Shown here: positions 35,698 through 46,269 of the stretch, piece after piece
Layout: the number at the start of each line of letters is the position of its first letter
Numbering within the stretch: position 1 is the first letter of the stretch
Assembly (NCBI GenBank): GCA_963798505.1
Contig: CAWCTX010000018.1
Coordinates: forward strand, 62,001 to 126,000
DNA from: CAVWSM01 sp963798505
Lineage (GTDB): Bacteria > Actinomycetota > Actinomycetes > Jiangellales > Jiangellaceae
Reading direction: 5' to 3'
Length of the DNA stretch: 64,000 bases
The notes under the pieces: generated by a model
The model's input: only the letters and a program-made list of their open reading frames with translations
What the model was told of the DNA's origin: nothing
The model's database searches: none
Made by a program: the position numbers and the translations under genes

Positions 35698-37098
35698 TCA
35701 GGGGATGGTGATCTCGATGGTGCGATCGTTGCCGCTGGCGGGGTGCTGGATGTTCACCCAGGCACGACGCTTGTTCGTCGGATCGAAGTAGAGGCCGGTG
35801 AACTCCGAGCCCACCGTGCCATTGGACGCCCACCGCCCGATGCCTTCACCGGAGTCCGTGAGGTCGCCGTCCCTGTTGCGGTCGTTGGCGAGCCAGATGT
35901 CGTCGTCGACGCCGCCGCCGCGGTCCTCGACGATGTAAATGTTGCCGTCGGCGTCGACGGACAGGTTGTCCGGACTGGTCAGCGCCTCGCCCACCGCAGC
36001 GCTCGTGGCGAGGTCACTGGTCGCCTGGTTGGCGAAGACCGAGATCTCGTTGGATTGGAGGGCAAGCCGGTAGACCTCATTGGTCGTAGTTGTCGTCACG
36101 TACAGGAACTCGCGGCCGCGCACCGTCTGGATCTGCATGTCCTCTGGCCGCTGGTAGTCGGTGCCCTTGAACGCCGGGAGATCGGTCGTGTTGCGCGCGT
36201 CCACCGAGGTCACTCCGTTGGGATCTGTGATGGTCAGTGCGCCAGACAAAGCCGCCCCCGACTCATCGGTGATGGGAACCCAGGTGTAGCTGCCGGTGGC
36301 GTTCGGTGTGGTGCCGTCGCCGACCCGCAACACAAAGGTCTGACCCGCCGCAAAGTATTCACTTCGACCGGACTTGACCTCTCCCCAGCTCGCCGCCGAC
36401 GTGAACTTGTACAAGCTGCCACCGTTGAGCTCGTCGATGAAGTACATGTTGCCGGCGTTGTCGAACTGGATGCCCTCGTGTGACGTACGCGGGATCACGT
36501 TCCGGTGCACGAAGTCGGCGCCGTCGTTGCTCGACGGCGTAAGTGGCTCGGTGATGGCAGGGGCACTTGTCGGGTTGCGGAACTCGAAGAGGCGACCGTA
36601 GGGGCTTTCGGTGCAACCGGTCGGGTCACTGCACCACGACTCCTCGGCCGTGATGTGCGTACCCCACGGGGTCCAGAAGGAGGCGTCGAACGCCACGTGA
36701 CCCCCGGGTTGAGGGCTTTGCCAGATCGTCTCGGTCTTCCCGCTCTGGACATCGTGGCGCTGCACACCGGACTGGCCGGTCTCGAACACGGTGAACAGGA
36801 ACCGGCCCTTGTGCGGACCCGTGTCGTTGACGGTGATCATGTCCCAGGCACCAGTGTTCGGTGCCCCGGCAGCCAGCTGGGTGTCGCGATCGGCCACCGA
36901 CCGCTGCCTGAAGCCGGGGTTGCTGAGGGTCACCGGCATCGCCTCGTCGGCCGTGGGGCCGGCCGAGGACGTGAGCGGAGTGAAATCGGAGAATCGGACG
37001 TCGTCGGCGTTGGCGACGTCCACCCCGGCGACTGCCCCGGCTACCAGTAAGGAACCGACGATGACCGGCCGGGCTCGATTGCGCGTCGTGCGCTGCAT
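35698..37098 (-). CDS. Secreted PhoX-like (DUF839) phosphatase
   Basis: A 466-residue exported protein of the PhoX/DUF839 beta-propeller family; known members are calcium/iron-dependent alkaline phosphatases that free phosphate from organic esters. ATG 37098 follows GGAGG. The signal region is RARPVIVGSLLVAGAVAGVD. Family blocks: MITVNDTGPHKGRFLFTVFE, the GGHVAFDASFWTPWGTHITA then EESW turn, HEGIQFDNAGNMYFIDE, YQRPEDMQ and SPDNLSVDADGNIYIVEDRG. It lacks an obvious twin-arginine motif, which PhoX often has. No phosphate-regulon genes are adjacent. Confidence 0.75.
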   Translation of the reverse strand: MQRTTRNRARPVIVGSLLVAGAVAGVDVANADDVRFSDFTPLTSSAGPTADEAMPVTLSNPGFRQRSVADRDTQLAAGAPNTGAWDMITVNDTGPHKGRFLFTVFETGQSGVQRHDVQSGKTETIWQSPQPGGHVAFDASFWTPWGTHITAEESWCSDPTGCTESPYGRLFEFRNPTSAPAITEPLTPSSNDGADFVHRNVIPRTSHEGIQFDNAGNMYFIDELNGGSLYKFTSAASWGEVKSGRSEYFAAGQTFVLRVGDGTTPNATGSYTWVPITDESGAALSGALTITDPNGVTSVDARNTTDLPAFKGTDYQRPEDMQIQTVRGREFLYVTTTTTNEVYRLALQSNEISVFANQATSDLATSAAVGEALTSPDNLSVDADGNIYIVEDRGGGVDDDIWLANDRNRDGDLTDSGEGIGRWASNGTVGSEFTGLYFDPTNKRRAWVNIQHPASGNDRTIEITIP

Positions 37099-37354
37099 GC
37101 GACATACCTCCATCTCGAAATGGGGACATCCCAGGCCTAACCAGCGCGGACTAACTGCGCGCGGCCAACGCCGTAACGGCGCATTAACGTGCGCCCGCGA
37201 CTCGCGCCCTGAGCTGGCGCATGATCAGGAAGGACCGTTTGCCTTGGCGGAGGCGTCGCGTTCGCCCTCGGTGCGAAAGGCTTTGGGCTTGCGTTCGTGG
37301 TCGTCGGTGCACTCAACCTTGCTTGCCCTTCGCGTATGCACGTTGTTGAACCGG

Positions 37355-37471
37355 CGTCTGCCTGGCCACCCCGAACCGCCGAGCCACCTCCGTGACCGGG
37401 GCGCCCTCGAGAACCTCCAGCACCGCCCGATACCGCTGCTCCACCACAGCCAGCTCCACCAAGCATCCCCA
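37355..37471 (-). pseudogene. N-terminal remnant of an IS481-type transposase
   Basis: VELAVVEQRYRAVLEVLEGA then PVTEVARRFGVARQT is the helix-turn-helix start of IS481-family transposases. Homology stops abruptly at 37355 with no DDE core. A scar of a lost element, near the tRNA-Thr. Confidence 0.65.
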
Positions 37472-37695
37472 GAGCCCTCCCAGCCGAAGATCAACTGGGC
37501 AGGACTCTTACGCCGACAAGGGCGGGATGTCAGGCACCTACCGGAACCCCGGTGTCCACCATGAACCGGTCACGCACACACCGCGACGGTGATCACGCGT
37601 CGACAACCGCTACCAGAACTGCAACTCGGCGCCCCGAAACGGTCACTACCAATACGGCAAGGAAGCACAAAGCCCAGGCCCATATTTTGATCTTG

Positions 37696-37768
37696 AGCCG
37701 CCTGTCGGAATCGAACCGACGACCTACGCATTACGAGTGCGTCGCTCTGCCGACTGAGCTAAGGCGGC
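37696..37768 (-). tRNA. tRNA-Thr (anticodon CGT)
   Basis: Reading the minus strand from 37768 gives acceptor GCCGCCT, D-arm TAGCTCAGTCGGCAGAGC, anticodon loop CTCGTAA with CGT, and the T-arm GTCGGTTCGATTCCGAC, then AGGCGGC plus a U discriminator. All stems pair. No CCA is encoded. It decodes ACG. Confidence 0.95.
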
Positions 37769-37864
37769 GGATACCCCGCCAGCGGCCGGGCACGGATGGC
37801 GAGTGTACCCGGGTGCCTGGCTCTCCTCCGAATCGGCTGCGCCAAGACGGCTGGCCGGTACCCC

Positions 37865-38404
37865 CTACAGCCCCCCGCCGGCCGCCGCGGGCGCAGACGG
37901 GTCGGCACCCCCGTCGCCGACGGCCTCGCGGCTCAGAAAGTCCTCGACCTGCCAGACGTCGTCGCCCGCCCGGTCGGCGATGGCCAGGAGGCTCGACATC
38001 GCCGCGACCTCCTCGACCTGCTCCTTGAGGAACCAGAGCATGAACTGCTCGCCGAGAAAGTCGCTCTCGTCGCGGGCTGCCTTGAACAACGCCTCGATTT
38101 CCCGGGTCACCGTCTGTTCCTGCTGTAGCGACAGGGCGATCAGCTCTCGCGGCGTGGAGAACTCGTTGACGACCTCGGGGACGCCGGGGATGGCCACGTC
38201 GAAGCTCCGGTCGAGCATGTGCTTCACGATCATCATGGCGTGGTTGCGCTCCTCGACCGACTGCCGGTAGAAGTGCGCGGCGAGCCGCGGGAGGTCGTGG
38301 CTGTCGAACCAGACGGCTAGCGCAATGTATTGCTGGCTGGCGGCGAACTCATGCTGCACCTGCTCGCGCAGGAGCTTCACGAAGACCGAGTCGGTCGGAG
38401 GCAT
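37865..38404 (-). CDS. Ferritin (BfrB-like)
   Basis: A 179-residue cytosolic iron-storage protein forming a 24-mer shell. Ferroxidase-centre residues are visible in QVQHEFAASQQYIALAVWFD, YRQSVEERNHAMMIVKHMLD and FLGEQFMLWFLKEQVEEVAA. No haem-binding Met of bacterioferritin is apparent, so it belongs to the ferritin rather than bacterioferritin branch, close to mycobacterial BfrB. ATG 38404 is chosen; a GTG at 38428 would add eight residues. It follows the hydrolase gene and precedes tRNA-Thr on the same strand. Confidence 0.92.
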   Translation of the reverse strand: MPPTDSVFVKLLREQVQHEFAASQQYIALAVWFDSHDLPRLAAHFYRQSVEERNHAMMIVKHMLDRSFDVAIPGVPEVVNEFSTPRELIALSLQQEQTVTREIEALFKAARDESDFLGEQFMLWFLKEQVEEVAAMSSLLAIADRAGDDVWQVEDFLSREAVGDGGADPSAPAAAGGGL

Positions 38405-38446
38405 CGTCGTCGGGGGCACGCGCTCCACCCTAACGAGATCCCTCGG

Positions 38447-39990
38447 CTAGCAACGGGTCCCGTCTGCCGGAGGTGTGCCCCGGAGGAGGTAGGCGTCCAC
38501 CGCAGCGTCGACACAGTCGTTGCCGCTGAGGTAGGCGGTGTGCACGTTGCCTTGGTACGTGAGGAGCACGCCGGACTCGAGCTGGTCGGCCAGCCCGACC
38601 GCCCAGTCGTACGGCGTCGCCGGGTCGCCGGTCGTTCCGACGACCAGGATCGGCGCGGCACCTGGCGCCAATGCCGGGGTCGTGTCGTTGACGGCGGGCT
38701 CCGGCCAGTGCGCGCACACCAGGCTGCCCCAGGCGAGGAACGGGCCGAACCGAGGCGACGCCGCTGAATAGGCGCCGAGAGTTGCCTGCACGTCGGCCAC
38801 CGAGTGGATCGAGTTGCTGTCCAGACAGTTGACCGCGTAGATGGCCTCGTTCGTGTTCCCGATGAAGGTGCCGCTGGCGTCCCGGCGGAGATAGATGTCG
38901 GCGAGGGTCATCAAGGCTGCGCCGTCACCGTCGAGTGCGCGCGCCAGAGCCGCGCCCAGGACTGGGTAGCCCTGCGATTCGTCCAGGTAGAGGGGCAACG
39001 CCACCCCGAGGATCGCTAGGGCTTCGGTGAGCAACCGCCCGTCCGCAGGGAGCGGCTCAGCGTCGATGTCGGCCATGAGCTGGTCGAACCGGGCGAGCGC
39101 ACGTTCCTTCGTGGTCCCGAGCGGGCACTGCCGGGTGTCGATACACGCGTCGACGTACGACTGGAAGGCCTGCTCGAAGCCAGCTGCCTGCTCCAGTCCG
39201 TTGTCGGTGCCGGACAGCGTGGGATCCATCGCGCCGTCGAGGAGCATGCGGCCGACGCGGTTCGGGAACAGGTCGGCATACGCCGCGCCGATGGCTGTGC
39301 CGTACGACTTGCCGAGGTAGTACAGCTGCTCGTCACCCAGCACCGCCCGCAGCACATCCATGTCGCGTGCGACGTCGGCCGTGCCGATGTGCGGGAGCAG
39401 GACGGCCGAGCGCTGCTGGCACCCAGCGGCGAAACCGGCGCTCTCGATGTCGAGAGTCGCGATCTCGGTGGCGTCGTCTGGGGTCGCGTCCGTGGCGATG
39501 AACTCACCGAGGTCACCGTCTGTCAGGCAGTCGACCGGGGTCGACTGACCCACCCCTCGCGGGTCGAAGCCCACGATGTCGTAGACGCTGGAGCACTTGC
39601 TCGGTGGCCACGGAGCGTGCGGCCCGCGCGTAGTCGAGGCCGGACACGCCCGGGCCCCCGGGGTTGACGAGCAGGGACCCGATGCGCCCGCTTGGGTCCC
39701 CTGCCGGAGCCCGCAGCACCGCGAGCTCCATCGTCCCGCCATCGGGCGCGTCGTAGTCGCGCGGCACCGTGAGGCTCGCGCACTCGAACTCGCCGTCGCA
39801 GGCGCGCCAAACCAGCTGCTGCTCGTAGTACGGAGCAAGAGCGGGATCGATCTCGGGCGTCGCGGTGGCGCTGCGAGGATCGGTTCGCGGCCTGCTGACT
39901 GCCGGGCTCGGCGCCGCCGTCGTTCGAGCAAGCCGAGACGAGGACGAGTACGGCCGCCGCGAACGTGACCCATCGGCGAGCCAGGATCAC
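38447..39990 (-). CDS. Secreted TAP-like alpha/beta hydrolase lipoprotein (frame breaks)
   Basis: An exported serine hydrolase of the tripeptidyl-aminopeptidase (SlpD/TAP) type, about 510 residues. GTG 39990 starts VILARRWVTFAAAVLVLVSA with Cys next (lipobox SAC). The frame moves near 39880-39770 to MPRDYDAPDGGTMELAVLRA and SLLVNPGGPGVSGLDYARAA, and near 39590 to VYDIVGFDPRGVGQSTPVDC, then runs intact. The nucleophile is Ser in YYLGKSYGTAIGAAYADLFP; the acid and His lie in VVGTTGDPATPYDWA and GNVHTAYL. A C-terminal TAP domain has paired cysteines. The start overlaps the PSP1 stop (GTGA). Confidence 0.87.
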
Positions 39991-40873
39991 CCGCTCACGT
40001 CCGGGGTCCAGCGCATCCCCGCGTCGATGGCGTGCTCGAACTCCTGCCGCGAGCCGCAGACGCTCGCCTTGGGGCACGACGTCCGCCGGCCCGACTCCTG
40101 GTCCTTGATCACGATCACGTCGGCCGGCACGTTGTAGCCGACCACCACGCCCTCTACCGGCTCCGCCTCGCCGGTGGGGGCGCCGCACGCATGGGCACCG
40201 AGCTTGGGCACCGACTTCTTGAAGTCGAGGTACAGCGGGATGTTCGTACTTGAGGCAGCACATGAGCCGCCCGCATGCGCCCGAGATCTTGAGTGGGTTG
40301 AGCGGCAGGTCCTGGTCCTTGGCCATCCGGACGCTGACCGGCTCGAAGTCCTTGAGGAACGTCGAGCAGCAGGTATCCCGCCCGCACGGCCCAAGCCCGG
40401 TCTGCATCCGGGCCTCGTCACGCGCACCGATCTGACGGAGGTCGACCCGTGCTCGCACCTCGCGTGCGAGCTCGCGCACCAGTCCGCGGAAGTCCACCCG
40501 GTGCGGCGCGGAGAAGTAGACGGTGACCAGCTCGTCGATGTCGGTGCGTCGCTCGGTGTAGTCGACGGCGATGACCTTCATCGGCAGGCCGTGCTCGCGG
40601 ACCATGCGCTTGGCGATGATGCGCGGCCTCCGCCTTGCGTCGCCGGTTGCGCTCGTCGCGCTCGAGGTCGTCGTCGCTGGCCATCCCGGCGCACTTCGGC
40701 AGCCCGTCGATGTCGTCGGAGACGTACGCCGGCGCCCAGATCACCTCGGCGACCTCCGGCCCGTCGTCGGTGGGCACGAGCACCTTGTCGCCGACCTTCG
40801 GCTCGAGGGCGCCGGGGTCGAGGTAGTAGAGGCGGCCGTACCTGTTGAACGCGACCGCCATCACCATGGCCAT
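39987..40873 (-). CDS. PSP1-domain protein (RicT-like), two frame breaks
   Basis: A PSP1/RicT-type protein of about 290 residues. In Bacillus the RicT partner set carries iron-sulfur clusters and assists RNA processing; the actinobacterial role is not established. ATG 40873 or 40867 begins VAFNRYGRLYYLDPG and KVGDKVLVPTDDGPEVAEVI. After a shift near 40615: PMKVIAVDYTERRTDIDELV, then GLGPCGRDTCCSTFLKDFEP and GACGRLMCCLKYE, with the conserved cysteines. After a second shift near 40240: FKKSVPKLGAHACGAPTGEA. The hydrolase gene overlaps its end. It usually neighbours holB; here it is 6.6 kb away. Confidence 0.85.
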
Positions 40874-40910
40874 AACGGACTCTAACCCGCGCCCGACTAG
40901 CGTGTCTGGG

Positions 40911-41373
40911 GTGACTGACCTTGTTGTGCGCCCGGCCACCCAGGCTGACGTGCCGGAGATCGTACGACTGCTGGCCGACGACCGACTCGGCGCGACCCGG
41001 GAGGCGTACGGCGACCCGCTGCCCGAGGCGTACTGGTCGGCCTGGGAGCGGCTGGCCGCTGACCCGTCCGAGCTGGTTGTGGTCGGCGAGCTGGACGGCC
41101 GGGTCGTGGCAACGGCCCAGCTCTCGATCATCCCGTCGCTGTCGCGCGTCGGCTCCTCCCGCGCGACGATCGAGGCCGTACGCGTCGACTCGACGATGCG
41201 CGGCGGCGGGCTCGGCACGACAGCTGATCGAGTGGCTGATCGAGGAGGCCCGCTCCCGCGGCTGCGTGATGGTGCAGCTCACCTCGGACGCCTCACGCCG
41301 AGACGCCCACCGGTTCTATGAGCGGCTCGGGTTCGCGAAGACGCACGTGGGCATGAAGCTCAGCCTCGCGTGA
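40911..41373 (+). CDS. GNAT-family acetyltransferase (one frame break)
   Basis: A 153-residue N-acetyltransferase. GTG 40911 (VTDLVVRPATQADVPEIVRL) is followed by LVVVGELDGRVVATAQLSII and the core RATIEAVRVDSTMRGGGLGT, in which RGGGLG binds acetyl-CoA. A shift near 41220 gives QLIEWLIEEARSRGCVMVQL and DAHRFYERLGFAKTHVGMKL, the motif B end. The acceptor is unknown. It diverges from the PSP1 gene and ends three bases before a strong terminator. Confidence 0.88.
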
Positions 41374-41376
41374 GCG

Positions 41377-41420
41377 GGTGTTGCACCAGATGCCACGAAG
41401 TTGGCGTCTGGTGCAACACC
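41377..41420. terminator. Strong bidirectional terminator
   Basis: A 19-base stem (GGTGTTGCACCAGATGCCA with TGGCGTCTGGTGCAACACC, one G-T pair) and a CGAAGT loop, between the convergent GNAT and ArnT-like genes. Confidence 0.85.
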
Positions 41421-41433
41421 TCCGCAGCTCGCG

Positions 41434-43410
41434 TCACGCCGACTGACCTTCACCGGCTCCGCCGGATAGGTCGTAGACCGTCTGGCTGCCGATGGTGGTC
41501 GACTCGAAGTTGGCGGCAACCCAGTCGGCGATCTCGCTCGTCGAATCGGAGCCGCCGAACGAGGCTCTGGCCCGAGATGAAGTAGTGCAACTCGGCCGTC
41601 CGCGACCAGCTCCTGGAACTCGGCGAGCGGCGGGCTCGGGTCGGTCCCGTTGAAGCCGCCCAGCGCCATGACCGGCACCTCGCTGGCGATCTGGAGCGCC
41701 GCCGCGCCGGTCGAGCCGACCGCCGCCGCAGCCCAGTCGTAGCCGTCGGCGCCGTCCTGGAGCAGCGTCACGAGCTCGTCGCTCACGGCGGAGCCGCCCA
41801 TGCAGCCCGCCGGCGCCACCGGTACCACCGCCCGCGCCACCGCCCGGGCCGCCCGGACCGCCCTGCGGCAGCTGCCCGCGGAAACCGCGACCGTCCTGCG
41901 GCATCTGCCCACCCGGACCGCCGCCACCAGGACCGCCGCCCGACCCGCTCGTCGTGGCCGGTCCGGCCGACGGCAGGGACCCGGTGTTGGTCGAGGCGGC
42001 GGTCTCCAGGCTGTAGGCGAGCGGCGCGGCCAGCGCGACCACGAGCCCGGCTCCCACACCCGCAGCGGACACCCTTCGGAGCGTGCGCGACGCCAAAGTG
42101 CCGACGAGGGGAGCCAGCACCGCCGCGACAGCGGCGACGCCCGCCAGCCCGACAACCAATCGGAGCCAGGGCTCGAAGTCCGGCGACCGAACGAGCAGCA
42201 CGACCGACCAGCAGGCAGTCACGCCGATCATCGCCGCCAGCCAGACCCGACCTGCCACGCCGGCCCGCCAGAACGCGACCGCGGCCATGCCAACGAGCGC
42301 CGCGATCCCAGGCAGCAGGGCGACCGTGTAGTACGCGTGGATGATCCCGTTCATAAAGCTGAAAACGAGACCGGTGACGAGCAGCCACCCGCCCCAGAGC
42401 AGCGTTGCCGCCCGCAGCCGATCTGTACGCGGCGCGCGCGCAGGTCACCCACAGCAGCCCAGCCAGCGCGATGAGCGCCGCCGGCAGCAGCCATGACGCC
42501 TGACCACCGAACTCGGCACCGAACAACCGCGTCAACCGCGGTGCGCCACCGAACTGCGGCACCGGTGCCGTTGCCGAACCCGAACGACCCGGTCTCGTCA
42601 CCGGTGATCCGGCCGAGGCCGTTGTAGCCCAGCGTGAGCTCGAGGATCGAGTTGTTCTGCGAGCCACCGATGTACGGCCGCATCGACGTCCGGCAACAGC
42701 TCGACGAGCGGCGATGTACCAGCCGGCGGACGCGACGAGCGCCAGCCCGGCGACGAGCAGCTGGCGCGACCCGCTTCCCCGAGCTGCGGCGGGCCGGCGA
42801 CGAGATAGGCCAGAGCGAACCCGGGACGACGAGGAACGCCTGCAGCATCTTGGTCAGGAACGCCGAACCCGACGAAGACGCCGGCCAGCACGAGCCAGCG
42901 CGTGCGCACCGGCCTCGACGGCGCGCACGACCGCGTACGCCGCCGCAACCAGCAGCAGCACGAGCAAGCGCGTCCGGGTTGTTGAACCGGAACATCAACG
43001 TCGCGACCGGCGTGACGGCCATGCACGGCGCCTGCGAGCAGACCCAGCGGCCGGCCCGAGACCACCGCCGCACCGCCGCGTACAGCAGCCCGACCGACGC
43101 CACACCCATCAACGCCTGTGGCACCAGGACGCTCAACGAGCTGCAGCCCGAACAGCCGGACCGACAGACCCATAGCCCACAGCGAGGCCGGGGGCTTGTC
43201 GACGGTGATGGAGCTCGACGAGTCGGACGCCCCGAAGAACCAGGCCTTCCAGCTCTCGCGAACCCGCCTGCGCCGCGGCCGAGTAGTACTCGTTGGCCCA
43301 GCCGTTGCGGCTCAGGCCCGACGAGGTAGAGCAGAGCGGTTGCTGCAAGCAAGCCGCAGCAAGCGGCCTGCGGCGTACCCACGCGGCCTGCGCCTCAGGC
43401 GACGGCGCAT
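41434..43410 (-). CDS. ArnT/PMT-like membrane glycosyltransferase (many frame breaks)
   Basis: A large integral-membrane glycosyltransferase of the GT39/GT83 type that moves a sugar from a polyprenyl-phosphate carrier at the outer face of the membrane. Spread over all three frames are NGWANEYYSAAAQAGS, TVDKPPASLW-like and MGLSVRLFGLQL, MFRFNNPDA, FLTKMLQAFLVVPG, YIGGSQNNSILELTLGYNGL then GRITGDETGS, and MNGIIHAYYTVALLPGIAAL. These are hallmarks of the actinobacterial ArnT-like family. A Gly/Pro-rich soluble segment precedes DGADGYDWAAAAVGSTGAAA and VMALGGFNGTDPSP near the C terminus. At least seven indels, ending at 41434. About 650 residues if repaired. Confidence 0.8.
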
Positions 43411-44694
43411 CCGAGCCCGGAGCGGTCGACCGTCGGTGAGCCTCGACAATCGTCGCCCATCACGGCGAGCTCCTCTACCGCGAGGTGCGCCACGGAACAC
43501 CCACCAGCGGAAGAGCACGAACCGCATGACGGTCGCGCACGACGTTGGCGAGCATGAGGACGGCGAGCTCGACGAGCTCGCGGCCCGGCGCGCTCGACAC
43601 CGGGTGCAGCAACACCAGCGAGCCACTGGTCAGCGGCGAGCCCGAGCGCGAACGTGACGCAGGCCCTGCACTGGTCGGCCAGCACGCCGTCGCGTCCGCG
43701 CACGCCGAAGGTGAGCCGCGGTTGGCGGCAGTGTTGCCGATGGCGGTGAGCGAGCAGGCTCAGCGCGTTGGCGGCCTGCGCCGGCCATGACCGGCCGCAG
43801 CAGGAGATACAGCAGCGCGTACGCAACGGTGCTGAGCGACGCCGACGCCGGCGAACCGCACCAGCTGGCCGACCGTGCCGCCGAACCCGGGCACCGCGCC
43901 TGCGCGCCCGAGCCGGCTCGCGACATGCGCGGATCGGGACCGAGCCGGTGGCGAGGCCCCGGCCGACCCGGCCGACGCCCTTGAGGTCGGCGAAGGCGGT
44001 CGCGACGATGTCCACGCGCGAGTCGGGGTCGTCGACCCAGTCGACGGGCACCTCGTGGATGCGCAGCCCTGCCCGCTCGGCGAGCACGAGCAGCTCGGTG
44101 TCGAAGAACCAGCCGGTGTCCTCGACCAGCGGCAGCAGCTCGCGGGCGTGCTCGGCCCGGATGGCCTTGAAGCCGCACTGCGCGTCGCTGAACCGCGTGC
44201 GCAGCGTCAGCGTGGAGCAGCGTGTTGTAGGCGCGGGAGATGAGCTCGCGCTTCGGACCGCGTACGACATTGGCGCCGGCGCCAGCCGAGTGCCGATCGC
44301 GAGGTCGCTGTGCCCGGAGAGCAGCGGCGCGACCAGCGGGAGGAGCGCGTCGAGGTCGGTCGAGAGGTCGACGTCCATGTAGGCGAGGACCTGCGGCGTC
44401 GCTGGCGCCCCAGACGGCGCGCAGCGCGCGGCCGCGGCCCGGTTCGGTCGATGCCGTACGGCCTGCGACGTGCGGGAACCGCTCGGCGAGGCAGGCACGC
44501 CTCGCGCCAGGTGCCGTCGGACTGAGCCGTTGTCGGCGATGGTGATCCGGGCCAGTGAAGGGGAACCGGCTCCGCAGGTAGTCGTGCAGCCGCGCGACGC
44601 TCGGTCGCAGGTCGCGCTCCTCGTTGCGCACGGGCACGACGATGTCGACCTGGCAGCGGCCGCTGGTGACCGGCTCTCGGCACTCGTTGGTCAT
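43405..44694 (-). CDS. GT2 glycosyltransferase fused to a GtrA domain (many frame breaks)
   Basis: A bifunctional protein: an N-terminal GT2 domain that would load a sugar onto polyprenyl phosphate, and a C-terminal four-helix GtrA domain thought to flip or position it. ATG 44694 starts MTNECREPVTSGRCQVDIVV then PVRNEERDLRPSV. After shifts come VLAYMDVDLSTDLDALLPLV, with the DxD motif DVDLSTD, QCGFKAIRAEHARELLPLVE, DTGWFFDTELLVLAERAGLR and EVPVDWVDDPDSRVDIVATA. The GtrA part is only visible piecemeal (VMRFVLFRWWVFRG). At least five indels. It sits between the kinase and ArnT-like genes on one strand. Confidence 0.78.
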
Positions 44695-44741
44695 TGGTGA
44701 TGTGTCAGCGGTGTTGTGGTCATGACAACCACACTCGAAGG

Positions 44742-46269
44742 TCAGGATGTGACTGACCCTGAAGACAGCCTGTGAGGTCGCTGGGAACGGCAGGCGGTCA
44801 CCGGTTCCGGGGCAAGCGGCAGCCGCACGCGGAAGGTCGCTCCTGCGCCGGGGGCGGTCTGGAGCGTGATGCGCCCACCATGTGCCGCGACCAACGCAGC
44901 CGACGATGGACAGGCCAAGCCCAGTGCCTCCGGCGGCTACGGCTGCGGGACTGGTCGGCGCGGTAGAACCGCTCGAAGACGCGCGCCGCCGCCTCCGCCT
45001 CAAGGCCCGGCCCGTCGTCCGCGACCTCGAAGAACGCGTGCGGACCGTCAGCGTCGCTCGCGGTGCCGACGCGTACGGTGATCGGCGTGCCCGCGGGCGT
45101 GTGCGTTGTCGCGTTGGTGAGCAGGTTGCCCAGCACCTGGCGCAGCCGCGCCTCGTCGCCGACCACGACGGGCACGCGGTCCAGAGTGCCGACGACCTCG
45201 AGCTCGGTGCGGCGGTCGGGCGCGATGACACGCATGTCGGCGACTGCTTCAGTGACAAGCGTGAGGAGATCGACGGGATGCCGGTCGATCGGGCGTTGCT
45301 GGTCGAGGCGAGCGAGCAGCAACAGGTCGTCGACCAGCAGCCCCATGCGGCGAGCTTCGTCCTCGACGCGGCGCATGGCTCGCGCGACATCGGCCGGATC
45401 GGCGGCGGCGCCCTGCCGGTAGAACTCGGCGTAGCCACGGATCGAGGTCAATGGAGTGCGCAGCTCGTGGCTGGCGTCGCCGACAAACCGTCGCATGCGT
45501 TCCTCGGACGCGCGTGCCTCGGACTCGGAATCCTCGCGATCGCGGAAGGCCGCCTCGATCTGGCCCAACATCGAGTTGAACGCCTGCGCCAGCCGTCCCA
45601 CCTCGGTGCGCGGGTCACCCTCCGGTACGCGGTGCGACAGGTCGCCGGCGGCGATGGCCTCGGCCGTACGCTCGACCTCGACCAGCGGGCGTAGGCTCGA
45701 CCGGACCAGGAGGTAGGCGACGAACGGCGAGCAACAGCAGCGCCGCGCCCCCGACAACGCCGGTGATCAGCATCAGGCGGTCGGTCGTGCTCTGCACCTC
45801 CTCGAGGCTCAGCGCGACGGTGACGCTGTTGCCGTCAGGCAGGGCTGCCGTCACGACGCGCCACTGGTCCGCCCCGCTCACCGAGTCGACCGTGTAGGCG
45901 TCTCCACTCAGCGAGCTCACGGCGGACTTGTCGAGCTCGGGAAGGTCCGGGGCGGACTCGGTGTCAGTGGGCTGAGCATCAATGACAGTGCCGTCGGCAT
46001 CGTTGGCTTGCACGAAGTAATCGGCAGTCGGGCTTCCCGGCGGTGGGTGGCCGTCGCCCTCGAAGTCGTGCCCCCGCGAGAGGTCGTTGGCCGCCATCCG
46101 GGATGCATCGGCGAGCTGCGTGTCGACGCGCTCGACGAGATATGAACGCAGCAGCGTCACGGATGCGCCGCCGGTCACGACGATCGCGATGGCGAGCAGG
46201 CCGAGCATTGCCGCTACGAGTCGGACCCGCAGCGGCGTTCGCGCCCAACCCGCGCGCAGCTGCGCGCAT
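44742..46269 (-). CDS. Membrane sensor histidine kinase (frame breaks)
   Basis: A two-component sensor of about 500 residues. The N-terminal membrane segment is MLGLLAIAIVVTGGASVTLL. An extracytoplasmic sensor follows, then a second segment (MLITGVVGGAALLLLAV), HAMP (LRPLVEVERTAEAIAAGDLS), the phospho-acceptor FVGDASHELRTPLTSIRGYA, N-box LRQVLGNLLTNATTHTP and G1 DDGPGLE. G2 (GGTGLGLSIV) and the tail GAGATFRVRLPLAPEPV are in other frames. Breaks lie near 46255, 45730, 44930 and 44880. The predicted ATG at 46269 overlaps the regulator stop as TGATG. An MprB/TcrS-like partner of the adjacent OmpR-type regulator. Confidence 0.87.

Noticed and set aside
37696..37768. Phage attachment site in the tRNA-Thr
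   Set aside because: No integrase gene is present and I saw no duplicate of the tRNA 3' end to the left; kept only as an idea in the graveyard finding.
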